From Bacteroidota bacterium (GTDB lineage: Bacteria; Bacteroidota; Bacteroidia; Chitinophagales; Chitinophagaceae): 64,000 nt of DNA. This document shows positions 46,199-54,527 of the stretch, piece after piece (the first letter of the stretch is position 1; the number at the start of each line of letters is the position of its first letter). The position numbers were made by a program, and so were the translations under genes. The stretch lies in NCBI GenBank assembly GCA_023387985.1, contig JAEWHC010000009.1, positions 248,001 through 312,000 of the forward strand. Reading direction: 5' to 3'. The notes under the pieces were generated by a model. That model saw only the letters and a list, made by a program, of their open reading frames with translations, did not search any database and had not been told where the DNA came from.

Positions 46199-46987
46199 CT
46201 AAGCCGGATGGCGAATGGGAACATTCCGCTCCGCTTTTCTGCCTTTTGCTGCCATAAATTGTATGAAAATCAAAACCAAAATGGCCAATACCAATGGCGC
46301 AGCAACAAAAAGTAACCCGGTTCCGGGCGTTATGTTTCCCGTAGCCGGATCATAATTGAAGCAGGAAAACAATTTGCTTTGCCCCGGCAGCCGGTAGGAT
46401 GGTGCATATTTGTTGTTGATGCTGGCAATCAGATTTTCCAGGTCACGGGCTTGCCGTATACCCAGCAGTCTTTTGGTAATGAATCCTTCGCGGTTTACGC
46501 CAACCAGCAATGCTTCGTGATCGAATTGCCGGGTGGTTTCATCCCAAACGGGATGGAAGCCAAACGACGCGGTGAGGGAGTCGATATCGCGGGTAATTCC
46601 AAAATGCCACTTCGGGTCCTGGTCAAGCTGAAAACCGGCAGCGTAATTTTCCATATCCGCCCTGCTGTCTCTTGGATCAAAACTGATCACCACCACCTGG
46701 TAATCATCCGCTGTTTGCAAATTATACTGCAATTCCTCTTTCAATTTCATTATAAAAGGGCTGCAAATGCCTGAACACCTCGAGAAAACAAGACCAACGA
46801 TCATTGGCCGGTTTTTGGCAAGCTTCCGCATGGTGGTGCTTTCTTCCAAATTAGTACAGAGCGGGCTGTTGTACACCTGCCTGTAAACATTTATTTCCTC
46901 TTCAAAGCCTTTGCCGGATGTGCCGCCGGCAGACGCGGTGAATGAAATTAGTGTCAGGATGAGCGGGCCAATAATACGCTGATACAT
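46199..46987 (-). CDS. SCO1/SenC-family copper chaperone, C-terminally membrane anchored
   Basis: 262 residues with signal peptide (IIGPLILTLISFTASA). The thioredoxin-like core binds copper through Cys71 and Cys75 (FSRCSGICSPF) and His157 (FDHEALLVG), all present. A C-terminal helix (GTGLLFVAAPLVLAILVLIF) anchors it. SCO proteins deliver copper to the CuA site of subunit II. The start at 46987 (MYQRIIGPL) is chosen for the signal peptide; it overlaps the end of the subunit I gene by 34 nt, so the genes are tightly coupled. The 107 codons open upstream are inside subunit I and not coding. Confidence 0.92.
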   Translation of the reverse strand: MYQRIIGPLILTLISFTASAGGTSGKGFEEEINVYRQVYNSPLCTNLEESTTMRKLAKNRPMIVGLVFSRCSGICSPFIMKLKEELQYNLQTADDYQVVVISFDPRDSRADMENYAAGFQLDQDPKWHFGITRDIDSLTASFGFHPVWDETTRQFDHEALLVGVNREGFITKRLLGIRQARDLENLIASINNKYAPSYRLPGQSKLFSCFNYDPATGNITPGTGLLFVAAPLVLAILVLIFIQFMAAKGRKAERNVPIRHPA

Positions 46988-48399
46988 CGTTTTCCAATAT
47001 CGGTTAAAAAAAGCAGGATAGCAACCAGGTAGGCAATGGCGAAAAGCGCTCCCCAAAATGCGAGCATGGGCGCATCCGCGAGTTCTGCCGGGTAATTGCT
47101 GAACCTTCGCGGCACACCCTGCGCACCGCCAGTGTAAAATGCAAAGAGAAAACCGATACCACCGATCAGCAAAAATGCTGCCTTCAAGTAGAGCATCTTT
47201 TCTTTTGCCTGTTCCCCGGCATACTGCATGCTGAACCACTGGAAAAAAGCAAGGCTGAACAATACATTTCCCATGGCATTGTAAGTATGAAAGTGCGCCG
47301 GTACCCAAAGCGTATTGTGCAATACGAAATTGTTGGAAATGGTGGCATCGATAACGGCGCCGAGGCCGCCGATGGCCCAGCCAATCACACCGAAAAAGAA
47401 CAACAGGTTGACGAGATTCCAGCGGAGATTGGTTTTATAAACAGCAATAATTACACTGAAAATCGTGATGGCTGCAGCCGGAAGGCTTGCCAGGTAGGAG
47501 GCCAGTTGCCCGATGATTTGCAATCCTTCAGGTTGTACAAAATCCATGTAGAGGTGATGCAGAAAAGCGGTCAAAATAAAAATAAGGGTAAGGTTCCAGG
47601 CAATTGCGACATACCAGGTGGTTTTCCATTTTGGCCTGCCGCCTACTTCGGGAAATAACTCGTAGAGCACGGCCAGGCCGAGGTACAGCATTTCATTGGC
47701 AAGGGTATGGCCGAAATAATAAATGAAGTTCTTCATCAGCAGGGCATCATTTACAAAATCACCATTGGAATAATATTCAGCAAAAAACAAGGCGACTACC
47801 GTGGCACCGGCAATCAGGCAGGTGAGAATGCCTGTGAGGCTGATCATGGAAATGAGAATGAAAGGTGGTGTTTGCACTTCGGGATTTTTCCTGGAGAAAT
47901 ATTGCCAGGCAAAACTTTGCGCCAGGGTGTATTTTTTAAGAATCTGCACCATCATATCAATGGTCCACACGAGCCACCCCACAACAAGTACAACCAGGGA
48001 CCAGAGAAACAGGGGCGTTGCCCATTTTGCCCACATGATCTTTAGCGGAAGGGGATAAAGGAATGTCCAACCGGCATTGAATTTTCCGATAAACGTGGAA
48101 GTCCAGAGCATCAGAATGCCAATGACCGTTAAGGCGAAGGCGAATTTATTTGACCAGGAATTTACATTTACATACCGCTGGGCGATGTAATGGATAGCGG
48201 CCATGCCCGCAACAAACCAAATGCCGATCATGGTCAATCCATGGGTGGTCATATTGGTGTAAAAAGTAATGGGCGATTGCGTAATCACCCCGCCCTGGTT
48301 GAGCCGCATCAAAATCCCTAAAACAATGGCTACAACAAAAAGTACCATGATCACAATGATCCACAGGGCAGTAATTTTTTTCAGTTTTAATGTTTCCAT
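46954..48399 (-). CDS. Heme-copper oxidoreductase subunit I, B-type-like, lacking the active-site Tyr (probable NO reductase)
   Basis: 481 residues, about 12-13 membrane helices. Six metal ligands are present: His53 and His371 (low-spin heme), His369 (high-spin heme), and His231, His281, His282 (CuB). It aligns along its length with ba3-type subunit I (HNTLWVPAHFH corresponds to HNTxWVPGHFH). In oxygen reductases of that type the sequence after the CuB histidine is HPxVY and the Tyr is cross-linked to it; here it is HTLANE, with Asn235 in that place and Glu236 next. The cbb3-type Tyr position (six before the HH pair) is Ile275. Loss of this Tyr is the hallmark of NO reductases derived from oxygen reductases. 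The neighbours (CuA subunit II, SCO, Rrf2) support this. Activity is inferred. Confidence 0.85.
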   Translation of the reverse strand: METLKLKKITALWIIVIMVLFVVAIVLGILMRLNQGGVITQSPITFYTNMTTHGLTMIGIWFVAGMAAIHYIAQRYVNVNSWSNKFAFALTVIGILMLWTSTFIGKFNAGWTFLYPLPLKIMWAKWATPLFLWSLVVLVVGWLVWTIDMMVQILKKYTLAQSFAWQYFSRKNPEVQTPPFILISMISLTGILTCLIAGATVVALFFAEYYSNGDFVNDALLMKNFIYYFGHTLANEMLYLGLAVLYELFPEVGGRPKWKTTWYVAIAWNLTLIFILTAFLHHLYMDFVQPEGLQIIGQLASYLASLPAAAITIFSVIIAVYKTNLRWNLVNLLFFFGVIGWAIGGLGAVIDATISNNFVLHNTLWVPAHFHTYNAMGNVLFSLAFFQWFSMQYAGEQAKEKMLYLKAAFLLIGGIGFLFAFYTGGAQGVPRRFSNYPAELADAPMLAFWGALFAIAYLVAILLFLTDIGKRCISVLLARSS

Positions 48400-48407
48400 G
48401 ATTCAGG

Positions 48408-48956
48408 TTATTTAACGGTGAAGTTTGCACGCATGCCTTGATGGACGGGACCGCAAAACTCGAGGCAGAGTATCATGTATTTTCCAGGTTCATCAAACTT
48501 CCAGCGCAGTCGGTTTACATAACCGGGCATGGCCTGGGTTTGAGCGATCAATTTATGGGAAGGATCGTAAATACCAAATCCATGGTTCACATCCAGGGAG
48601 GTAACCCGGAATTCTACCAGCTCATCTTTCTCAACCTCAAAACTGCTTTCCCCTTTCTGCGTTTTGGGATCAACGGCATTGTCTGAAAAGATGAAAGAAA
48701 ATTGCCTTGCCGCCACATGCACTACCTGTGAAGGGTTTTCTTCAGCAAATACATAATAAGGCGATTTGGGAATCGTGATAAAGGTGAAAATTGCAAGAAC
48801 TATGAACAGGATCAGTAAGAACCAGAAACGTTTGTTCAGGGGATTGGCCATCCCTTCTTCTTTTTGTTTCACAAGAGAGGTGATGAAAACCCATAAGAAC
48901 ACAACGGTTGCCGCGGCTGTGAGAAACAGGAACAGCAATAAAATGGAAGTCTGCAT
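48408..48956 (-). CDS. Heme-copper oxidoreductase subunit II with CuA site
   Basis: 182 residues: two N-terminal helices (about 4-28 and 44-62) and a periplasmic cupredoxin domain. The full CuA ligand set is visible: His125 (DVNHGFGIYD), Cys164, Glu166, Cys168, His172 and Met175 in CLEFCGPVHQGM. It therefore accepts electrons from cytochrome c or a cupredoxin and passes them to subunit I. Its gene ends 8 bp before subunit I. CuA-bearing NO reductases are known in Bacillus azotoformans. Confidence 0.92.
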   Translation of the reverse strand: MQTSILLLFLFLTAAATVVFLWVFITSLVKQKEEGMANPLNKRFWFLLILFIVLAIFTFITIPKSPYYVFAEENPSQVVHVAARQFSFIFSDNAVDPKTQKGESSFEVEKDELVEFRVTSLDVNHGFGIYDPSHKLIAQTQAMPGYVNRLRWKFDEPGKYMILCLEFCGPVHQGMRANFTVK

Positions 48957-49077
48957 TGTTTATATTCTTTGAAGATGAAGAATAAAATATCATGAATCCG
49001 AGGCCTCATTGCATAGTCCGGTTTGGCCCCGTGATTTCATCGTTGTCCTGTTCCTTCCTGTTTTATATATCCTGCCT

Positions 49078-49536
49078 TTATTCAGGCTCATAGGTTCCCG
49101 GCACTGTGCGGAAACCAATGGCCAGCCTGTTCCAGCCGTTTATGGTAATGATTGCCAGGGTGAGCGATACTTTTTCCTCATCGCTAAAATGATTGCCAAG
49201 CTCTTGGTATAATTCGTCTGAGGCATCTGCTTCAGAAATCCTTGTCAGGGCCTCGGTCCAGGCCAATGCAGCGCGTTCCCTTCCGGTATAGAATGGTGTT
49301 TCACGCCATGCGATTAACCCATAGAGCCGTTGCTCGGTTTCACCCGCTTTTCTGGCATCCTTGGTATGCATATCAATGCAGTATCCGCATTTATTGATTT
49401 GGGAAGCCCGGATTTTTACCAGTTCAAGCAATGAAGCTTCCAGGCCGGAGTTCCGCACAAACGCCTCCATTTGCATCATGGCAATTAATCCCTTAGGTGA
49501 AACTTCGTTATAGTTCAATCTTGCTTTCATAATCAT
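49078..49536 (-). CDS. AhpD/carboxymuconolactone decarboxylase-family protein
   Basis: 152 residues with the AhpD motif KCGYCIDMH (Cys50, Cys53, His57), as in alkylhydroperoxidase D-type reductases, and the helical end EEKVSLTLAIITINGWNRLA. Such proteins use the Cys pair in redox or peroxidase chemistry; a role against nitrosative or oxidative damage fits the neighbouring Rrf2 and heme-copper genes. The start is 4 bp after the Rrf2 gene stop, so the two are co-transcribed. Confidence 0.88.
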   Translation of the reverse strand: MIMKARLNYNEVSPKGLIAMMQMEAFVRNSGLEASLLELVKIRASQINKCGYCIDMHTKDARKAGETEQRLYGLIAWRETPFYTGRERAALAWTEALTRISEADASDELYQELGNHFSDEEKVSLTLAIITINGWNRLAIGFRTVPGTYEPE

Positions 49537-49540
49537 GCTT

Positions 49541-49978
49541 TTAAACGATCCGTAAATTCACTTTTCCGGCATTCAGATCGGCTGCCAGCTCCTGAATGCT
49601 TGTTGTTTCCAGTACTTTGCGTAACTGATCCCTCATGCGGCCCACATGATGATGCAGCGCACAGGGGTTTACGCTGCTGCATTGTACAAAACCAAGTACA
49701 CAGCCATTGTATATGCCGTCGCCATCTATTGCCGTTACGATCTCACTAACCTTCAGCTCTCTCAATTGATGCTCATCAAGCTCAAATCCGCCATTGGGCC
49801 CTGTATAGGACTGAACCAGGCCATTCCTTACCAGCACGCCGAGAATCTTGCCGGTAAAAGCTTCAGGCACGGCCGCGTTCTGTACGATATCGCCAATTTT
49901 CACCCGCCTTCCCTCAAGAGATTGTGTGGCGATATACAACATCGCCTTTATGCCGTATCTGCAAGATTTTGAAAACAT
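49541..49978 (-). CDS. Rrf2-family transcriptional regulator with Fe-S-type cysteine triad (NsrR/IscR-like)
   Basis: 145 residues: winged helix in the first 65 (SCRYGIKAMLYIATQSLEGR, VPEAFTGKILGVLVRNGLVQ, GPNGGFELDE) then a helical end. Cys93, Cys100 and Cys106 (NGCVLGFVQCSSVNPCALHH) give spacing Cx6Cx5C, between IscR (Cx5Cx5C) and B. subtilis NsrR (Cx7Cx5C), so an iron-sulfur cluster is expected. First gene of the operon that encodes the CuA/heme-copper complex. An NO-sensing role is inferred from context. Confidence 0.9.
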   Translation of the reverse strand: MFSKSCRYGIKAMLYIATQSLEGRRVKIGDIVQNAAVPEAFTGKILGVLVRNGLVQSYTGPNGGFELDEHQLRELKVSEIVTAIDGDGIYNGCVLGFVQCSSVNPCALHHHVGRMRDQLRKVLETTSIQELAADLNAGKVNLRIV

Positions 49979-50026
49979 CTTCTTTCAAAACCGGACCCAT
50001 TTTTTTGAGCAGATCCTTATTTACGA

Positions 50027-50067
50027 CAAATCTATCGGAAATTAGTTGAAACATACAAAAATTTTTG
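50027..50067 (-). promoter_or_regulatory. Promoter of the Rrf2/heme-copper operon with an overlapping palindrome
   Basis: On the minus strand TTTG (complement of 50056-50059), 21 nt, then TAGATTTG (complement of 50027-50034), a full -7 element. The -33 region overlaps a perfect 12-bp palindrome CAAAAATTTTTG (50056-50067), a candidate operator for the Rrf2 protein. The Rrf2 ATG lies about 48 nt downstream of the -7 element. Confidence 0.6.
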
Positions 50068-50209
50068 AATCTATTTTCCGTGGAGTATGCTCCGGTGCCG
50101 GATTTGCCTTTAAAAACGGGAGGATAATTGAGATTCGTTAGTGCCCTTTGGACAGGAAAAACTCTAAAATTCCCATTGAAGGGCAATATTTACCGGGGGC
50201 ATTAATAGA

Positions 50210-50836
50210 CTAATCGGGAGCGCCGAAATGCATTCCGCTGCTGCCATATTCAGTAACCACATGCAGGCCAACAGGCGCGTAATAAGCCCGCAGTACGCTG
50301 TCAAGTTTGGATTTGGAAGCTTCGATCAATTGGTGGTTATTGGCCATATCGGCCCGGCTTTTCTCGTAAAGTCTTTTTTGAATATCGGTGTAAAAATTGT
50401 CATTCTGCGGAATGAACCAGCCTTTTCTGTTTGTAGCGATCATGCGGTCGAGGCGCAGTTCATAGCTCAGCAATTGGGGTTGTGGCAAATGGACAATGAT
50501 CAAGGTATCACGACGTTCAATGCGGAATTCCTTTTTCTCAAGATCAACGCCGTACTTGGCCTGGTAAGGCACGGTTACGGTAGCCGTTTTTTCACCCAGT
50601 AAATTAGAAAGTGTACCGAGCACGCCGCCATCTTTGCTGGCATTGGTGGTGGTTATGGTGGCATTTCCATTGGATTCCAGTGTTGAAAGCTGCGCGATGG
50701 TACGCACGAACCCATAATTTTCGATGATTCGGGTTTCGCTGTTGCGGCTGCCTATGCGCTTGCCAATTGAATATACGGCAAGCAGCAACAGCGCACCGGC
50801 TATAACCATTAAGAAATATCGTATGGAGGGTTTCAA
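50210..50836 (-). CDS. DUF4230-family protein, membrane anchored
   Basis: 208 residues with one N-terminal helix (YFLMVIAGALLLLAVYSIGK, about 6-25) and a periplasmic or extracytoplasmic domain: FVRTIAQLSTLESNGNATIT, TVTVPYQAKYGVDLEKKEFR, LSYELRLDRMIATNRKGWFI. This is the DUF4230 pattern, function unknown. It reads the same way as uvrA and starts 27 bp after that gene ends. Confidence 0.8.
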   Translation of the reverse strand: MKPSIRYFLMVIAGALLLLAVYSIGKRIGSRNSETRIIENYGFVRTIAQLSTLESNGNATITTTNASKDGGVLGTLSNLLGEKTATVTVPYQAKYGVDLEKKEFRIERRDTLIIVHLPQPQLLSYELRLDRMIATNRKGWFIPQNDNFYTDIQKRLYEKSRADMANNHQLIEASKSKLDSVLRAYYAPVGLHVVTEYGSSGMHFGAPD

Positions 50837-50863
50837 TTGTTTTGTTGTTTGGGTTAAAAGTAG

Positions 50864-53791
50864 CTATTTCCTGGCAGGCTTGATTTCCTCTTTCAAAAAT
50901 TGGCCGGTATAGCTTTCCTTCAGCTTCACCAATTCTTCAGGCGTTCCCTGGAACAGGATCTTTCCGCCGCCCTTCCCGCCTTCGGGGCCCATGTCGATGA
51001 TGTAATCTGCTACTTTTATTACATCAAGGTTGTGCTCGATCACCAAGACGGTATTTCCTCTTTCCACCAGTTTCTCCAGCACATCGAGCAGCATTTGTAT
51101 ATCCTGGAAATGCAGGCCGGTGGTTGGTTCGTCCAGGATGTAAAACGTTTTCCCGGTATCTCTTTTCCCAAGCTCGGTAGAAAGCTTAACGCGCTGGGCT
51201 TCGCCGCCGCTCAGGGTAACCGCACTTTGGCCGAGTGTAATGTAGCCAAGCCCCACATCCTGCAGTACTTTGATTTTGCGGTAGAGGTAAGGAACCGGCT
51301 GGAAGAATTCAACGGCGTCATCCACCGTCATGTGCAGTACATCGGCAATGCTTTTGCCTTTATAGCGGATCTCCAGCGTTTCGCGGTTATAGCGTTTGCC
51401 CTGGCAGGTTTCGCAATGCACATAAACATCAGGTAAAAAATTCATTTCAATCACCCGCATGCCGCCGCCTTCGCAGGTTTCACAACGTCCGCCCTTTACG
51501 TTAAATGAAAAACGGCCGGGCTTATAACCACGGATCTTAGCCTCAGGTACGGAGGAAAACAATTGCCGGATGTCGGTAAAAAATCCGCAATACGTAGCGG
51601 GATTGCTGCGCGGCGTACGGCCTATGGGACTTTGGTCGATTTCAATCACCTTATCCACATGCTCAATGCCTTCAATCGAGCCATATGCCATTACCGGCTT
51701 GTGGCTGTTGGTAAATACCTGGTTGCTCAGCAGCGGGTAGAGGGTTTCATTTATGAGGGTGCTTTTTCCGCTTCCGCTTACGCCGGTAACGCAGATGAAT
51801 GTGCCGAGGGGAATTTTCACGTTCACATTCTTCAACGTGTGGCCCGAAGCTTTTTTGAGCACAATCTCTTTGCCATTGCCTTTTCTCCGCTTCGCGGGAA
51901 TGGCAATGGTTTTTTTTCCGCTCAGGTAATCGGCTGTTTCGCTGTGGCTTTTCAGGATTTCTTCCGGCGGACCCTGCAGCACAACCCTGCCGCCATGCCT
52001 TCCGGCCAGCGGGCCAATATCCACCAGGTGATCGCTTGCCAGCATGATGTCTTTGTCATGTTCCACTACCAGTACTGTATTTCCGATATCCCGTAAATTT
52101 TTTAGCGCATCAATCAGGCGGTGGTTATCCCGTTGATGCAGGCCTATGGATGGTTCATCCAATATATAGGTGATGCCCTGCAGCTGGCTGCCGATCTGGG
52201 TAGCCAGGCGTATCCTTTGGCTTTCACCCCCGCTCAGGGTTTTGGTGCCCCTGCGCAAAGTGAGGTAATCCAGGCCCACATGCAGCATGAAGCCGATGCG
52301 GTCCGAAATCTCTTTCAATACATCTTTGGCAATGACCGCTTGTTTTTTGTTGAGCTTTGCGGGAAGCGCTTCAAACCATTGCCCGAGTTCATCCAGCTCC
52401 ATTTCACTCAGTTCGGAAATGTTTTTACCGCCTATTTTGAAGTGGAGGCTTTCTTTGCGCAAACGTGCACCATCACAAGTTGGGCAGGTGTCCAGTTTCA
52501 TGAATCCTTCTGCCCAGTCGCGAATGCTGTTGCTGCTGCTGGTACTGAACCATCGCTTCAGCATAGGTACCACACCTTCAAATTTGGAATCAAAATAACC
52601 GCCAGTATTTTGCCCGGATTCTTCTTCGCTGTACTCCACGCTCAGGTCTTCATCCTCGTAGGTGTCTTTGCCAAACAACAGGATATTCAGCTTGGCTTCT
52701 TCAATTTCCGCTACCGGTTTGGTGAGTGGAAACTTATGCTTGCGCGCCAGGCTTTCTACCTGCCGGAAAATCCAAGCATCTCTTTTTTCTCCGAGCGGTA
52801 CGATGCCCCCATCATTGATCGACACCGAATTGTCCGGCATAATGGCATCCAGGTCAACCGAATACACTGTACCCAGGCCCTTGCAATGCGGGCAATAACC
52901 ATACGGACTGTTGAATGAAAACGAATTGGGTGAAGGCTCATCATAACTCAGGCCGGTATCGGGATCCATGAGCGATTTGCTGAATGCCGCTTCTTCATCG
53001 CCGCCAAATAGCGACTGGCTTTTACTTTTTTCATCACCGCGGTGTGCCACCACTTTCAATAATCCTTTACCCTGTTTCAATGCCTGTTGAATCGATTGAT
53101 TGAGACGGTGCTTCATGTCGGTAATCACGGGCAGACGGTCGATCACGGCTTCAATATCGTGGATCTTATACCGGTCCACCTGCATTTTGGGCACCAGGTC
53201 CTTAATTTCTCCGTCTACCCGCACTTTGAGAAAACCCTTTTTGCGTAAATCTTCAAACAATTCGCGGTAATGACCTTTCCGGCTTCTTACCAGGGGAGCA
53301 AGAATGGATATTTTTTCTCCGGCAAAGCGTTCCGTAATGGCTTCCACCATTTCTTCTTCGCTCATTTTAACCATTTTTTTGCCGGTTTCATAGCTATAAG
53401 CCTCAGATGCGCGGGCATAAAGCAGGCGCATAAAATCGTAAATTTCAGTTACAGTACCTACGGTGCTGCGCGGGTTACGGTTGGTGGTCTTTTGCTCAAT
53501 AGAAATTACGGGGCTCAGGCCAGTGATCTGGTCCACATCGGGCCGTTCCATATCGCCCATAAATTGTCTTGCATAGGCCGAAAAGCTTTCCATATAGCGG
53601 CGCTGCCCTTCATTGTAAATGGTATCGAAAGCAAGGCTGCTTTTACCACTGCCGCTTACACCGGTAAAAACCACCAGTTTGTTTTTGGGTATGCTGATGT
53701 CGAGGTTCCGGAGATTGTTTTCCCGGGCTCCGGTCACTTCAATGCTTCCCGCCCCACCATCACTTGCCCGTTTCATATTGGATTTGACCAT
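50864..53791 (-). CDS. uvrA: Excinuclease ABC subunit A
   Basis: UvrA, the damage-recognition ATPase of nucleotide excision repair. From ATG 53791 it is 975 residues, close to the usual 940-960. Two ABC modules: Walker A GVSGSGKSSLAFDTIY near 40 and GVSGSGKSTLINETLYPLLS near 670; zinc-type cysteines at CPHCKGLGT, CPTCDGARLRKESL, CETCEGGG and CETCQGKRYNRETLEI; signature sequences LSGGESQRIRLATQIGSQL and LSGGEAQRVKLSTELGKR. The frame is open a further 47 codons to 53932, giving 1022 residues; that N-terminus is not UvrA-like, so the later start is preferred but not certain (also ATG 53776). Confidence 0.95.
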   Translation of the reverse strand: MVKSNMKRASDGGAGSIEVTGARENNLRNLDISIPKNKLVVFTGVSGSGKSSLAFDTIYNEGQRRYMESFSAYARQFMGDMERPDVDQITGLSPVISIEQKTTNRNPRSTVGTVTEIYDFMRLLYARASEAYSYETGKKMVKMSEEEMVEAITERFAGEKISILAPLVRSRKGHYRELFEDLRKKGFLKVRVDGEIKDLVPKMQVDRYKIHDIEAVIDRLPVITDMKHRLNQSIQQALKQGKGLLKVVAHRGDEKSKSQSLFGGDEEAAFSKSLMDPDTGLSYDEPSPNSFSFNSPYGYCPHCKGLGTVYSVDLDAIMPDNSVSINDGGIVPLGEKRDAWIFRQVESLARKHKFPLTKPVAEIEEAKLNILLFGKDTYEDEDLSVEYSEEESGQNTGGYFDSKFEGVVPMLKRWFSTSSSNSIRDWAEGFMKLDTCPTCDGARLRKESLHFKIGGKNISELSEMELDELGQWFEALPAKLNKKQAVIAKDVLKEISDRIGFMLHVGLDYLTLRRGTKTLSGGESQRIRLATQIGSQLQGITYILDEPSIGLHQRDNHRLIDALKNLRDIGNTVLVVEHDKDIMLASDHLVDIGPLAGRHGGRVVLQGPPEEILKSHSETADYLSGKKTIAIPAKRRKGNGKEIVLKKASGHTLKNVNVKIPLGTFICVTGVSGSGKSTLINETLYPLLSNQVFTNSHKPVMAYGSIEGIEHVDKVIEIDQSPIGRTPRSNPATYCGFFTDIRQLFSSVPEAKIRGYKPGRFSFNVKGGRCETCEGGGMRVIEMNFLPDVYVHCETCQGKRYNRETLEIRYKGKSIADVLHMTVDDAVEFFQPVPYLYRKIKVLQDVGLGYITLGQSAVTLSGGEAQRVKLSTELGKRDTGKTFYILDEPTTGLHFQDIQMLLDVLEKLVERGNTVLVIEHNLDVIKVADYIIDMGPEGGKGGGKILFQGTPEELVKLKESYTGQFLKEEIKPARK

Positions 53792-53943
53792 ATTGCCCGC
53801 GAAATTAATGCCGATGAGCGTAATAGTTTCGTGAAAATCCGGTTGATCCGGGTGCATATCATCCGGAATTAGCGACAGCATTCCCGATATTTCCACCGGA
53901 ATGTTAACAGCCGGGAATGCTGTTTTTTTCAATCTTTAATTTG

Positions 53944-53951
53944 TACTTTTG
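53944..53951 (+). promoter_or_regulatory. -7 element upstream of the GreA/Rnk-like gene
   Basis: TACTTTTG, a full TAnnTTTG match, 114 nt before the ATG. The leader contains a hairpin around 54002-54024 (CCGGGCTT and AAGCCC arms) with no T run. Confidence 0.4.
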
Positions 53952-54065
53952 TTGCAAGTGAAACAATTAAATTACCATATTCGCGATTTACTGATATCCC
54001 GGGCTTCCATACTTTAAGCCCCCGGATTGTTTCCGCCATATTCCAAAAAATTAAAATACCACGAA

Positions 54066-54485
54066 ATGACTACGACAACCAACCCGGTTGTCCTCTGCGA
54101 AGAGGATTACAAAGCTTTATCCGATTTATTGAATTTAAGCGGCTCTTCCGGTAAGCCCGATGAAATGACGCTGGCCTATGAATTGAGCCGGGCCATTGTG
54201 ATCAAGGATTCTGCATTTCCTCCAAATACCATACGCATTGGATCGGAAGTAACGGTACTGGACACTGCCATGAACAAAGAAATGAAGTTCCAGATTGTAA
54301 TGCCGGGTAAAGCAGATATGAAAACCAAAAAGGTTTCCATACTTACACCAATGGCGGCTGCCATTATTGGTTTTCGCGAAGGAGATGAAGTAAACTGGAA
54401 AATGCCTTCAGGCATGAAGCACTTAAAAGTGGTTTCGGTTGAAAATGCACACAAGGCTGCTGCACAGGATCCCATGGAAGACTGA
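54066..54485 (+). CDS. GreA/GreB-family (Rnk-like) protein
   Basis: 139 residues. The C-terminal half is the Gre FKBP-like domain (IRIGSEVTVLDTAMNKEMKF, SILTPMAAAIIGFREGDEVN, WKMPSGMKHLKVVSV). The N-terminal part (about 1-45) is short and helical, not the full Gre coiled coil with its acidic tip, so it resembles Rnk, the nucleoside-diphosphate kinase regulator, more than a transcript-cleavage factor. Start ATG 54066 (MTTTTNPVVLCEEDYKALSD) is preferred over 54027. It diverges from uvrA. Confidence 0.85.
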   Translation: MTTTTNPVVLCEEDYKALSDLLNLSGSSGKPDEMTLAYELSRAIVIKDSAFPPNTIRIGSEVTVLDTAMNKEMKFQIVMPGKADMKTKKVSILTPMAAAIIGFREGDEVNWKMPSGMKHLKVVSVENAHKAAAQDPMED

Positions 54486-54527
54486 TGGCATCTTATATAT
54501 TTTCGTTATTTATAATACCTTCACGGT

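Noticed and set aside
46954..48956. Ordinary cytochrome c oxidase (aa3 or ba3)
   Set aside because: The CuA and heme ligands fit, but the cross-linked Tyr is missing and the regulator and AhpD neighbours fit NO stress better.
49914..50186. 90-codon frame overlapping the start of the Rrf2 gene on the same strand
   Set aside because: It runs into the well-supported Rrf2 frame in another phase and crosses the promoter region; no family resemblance.
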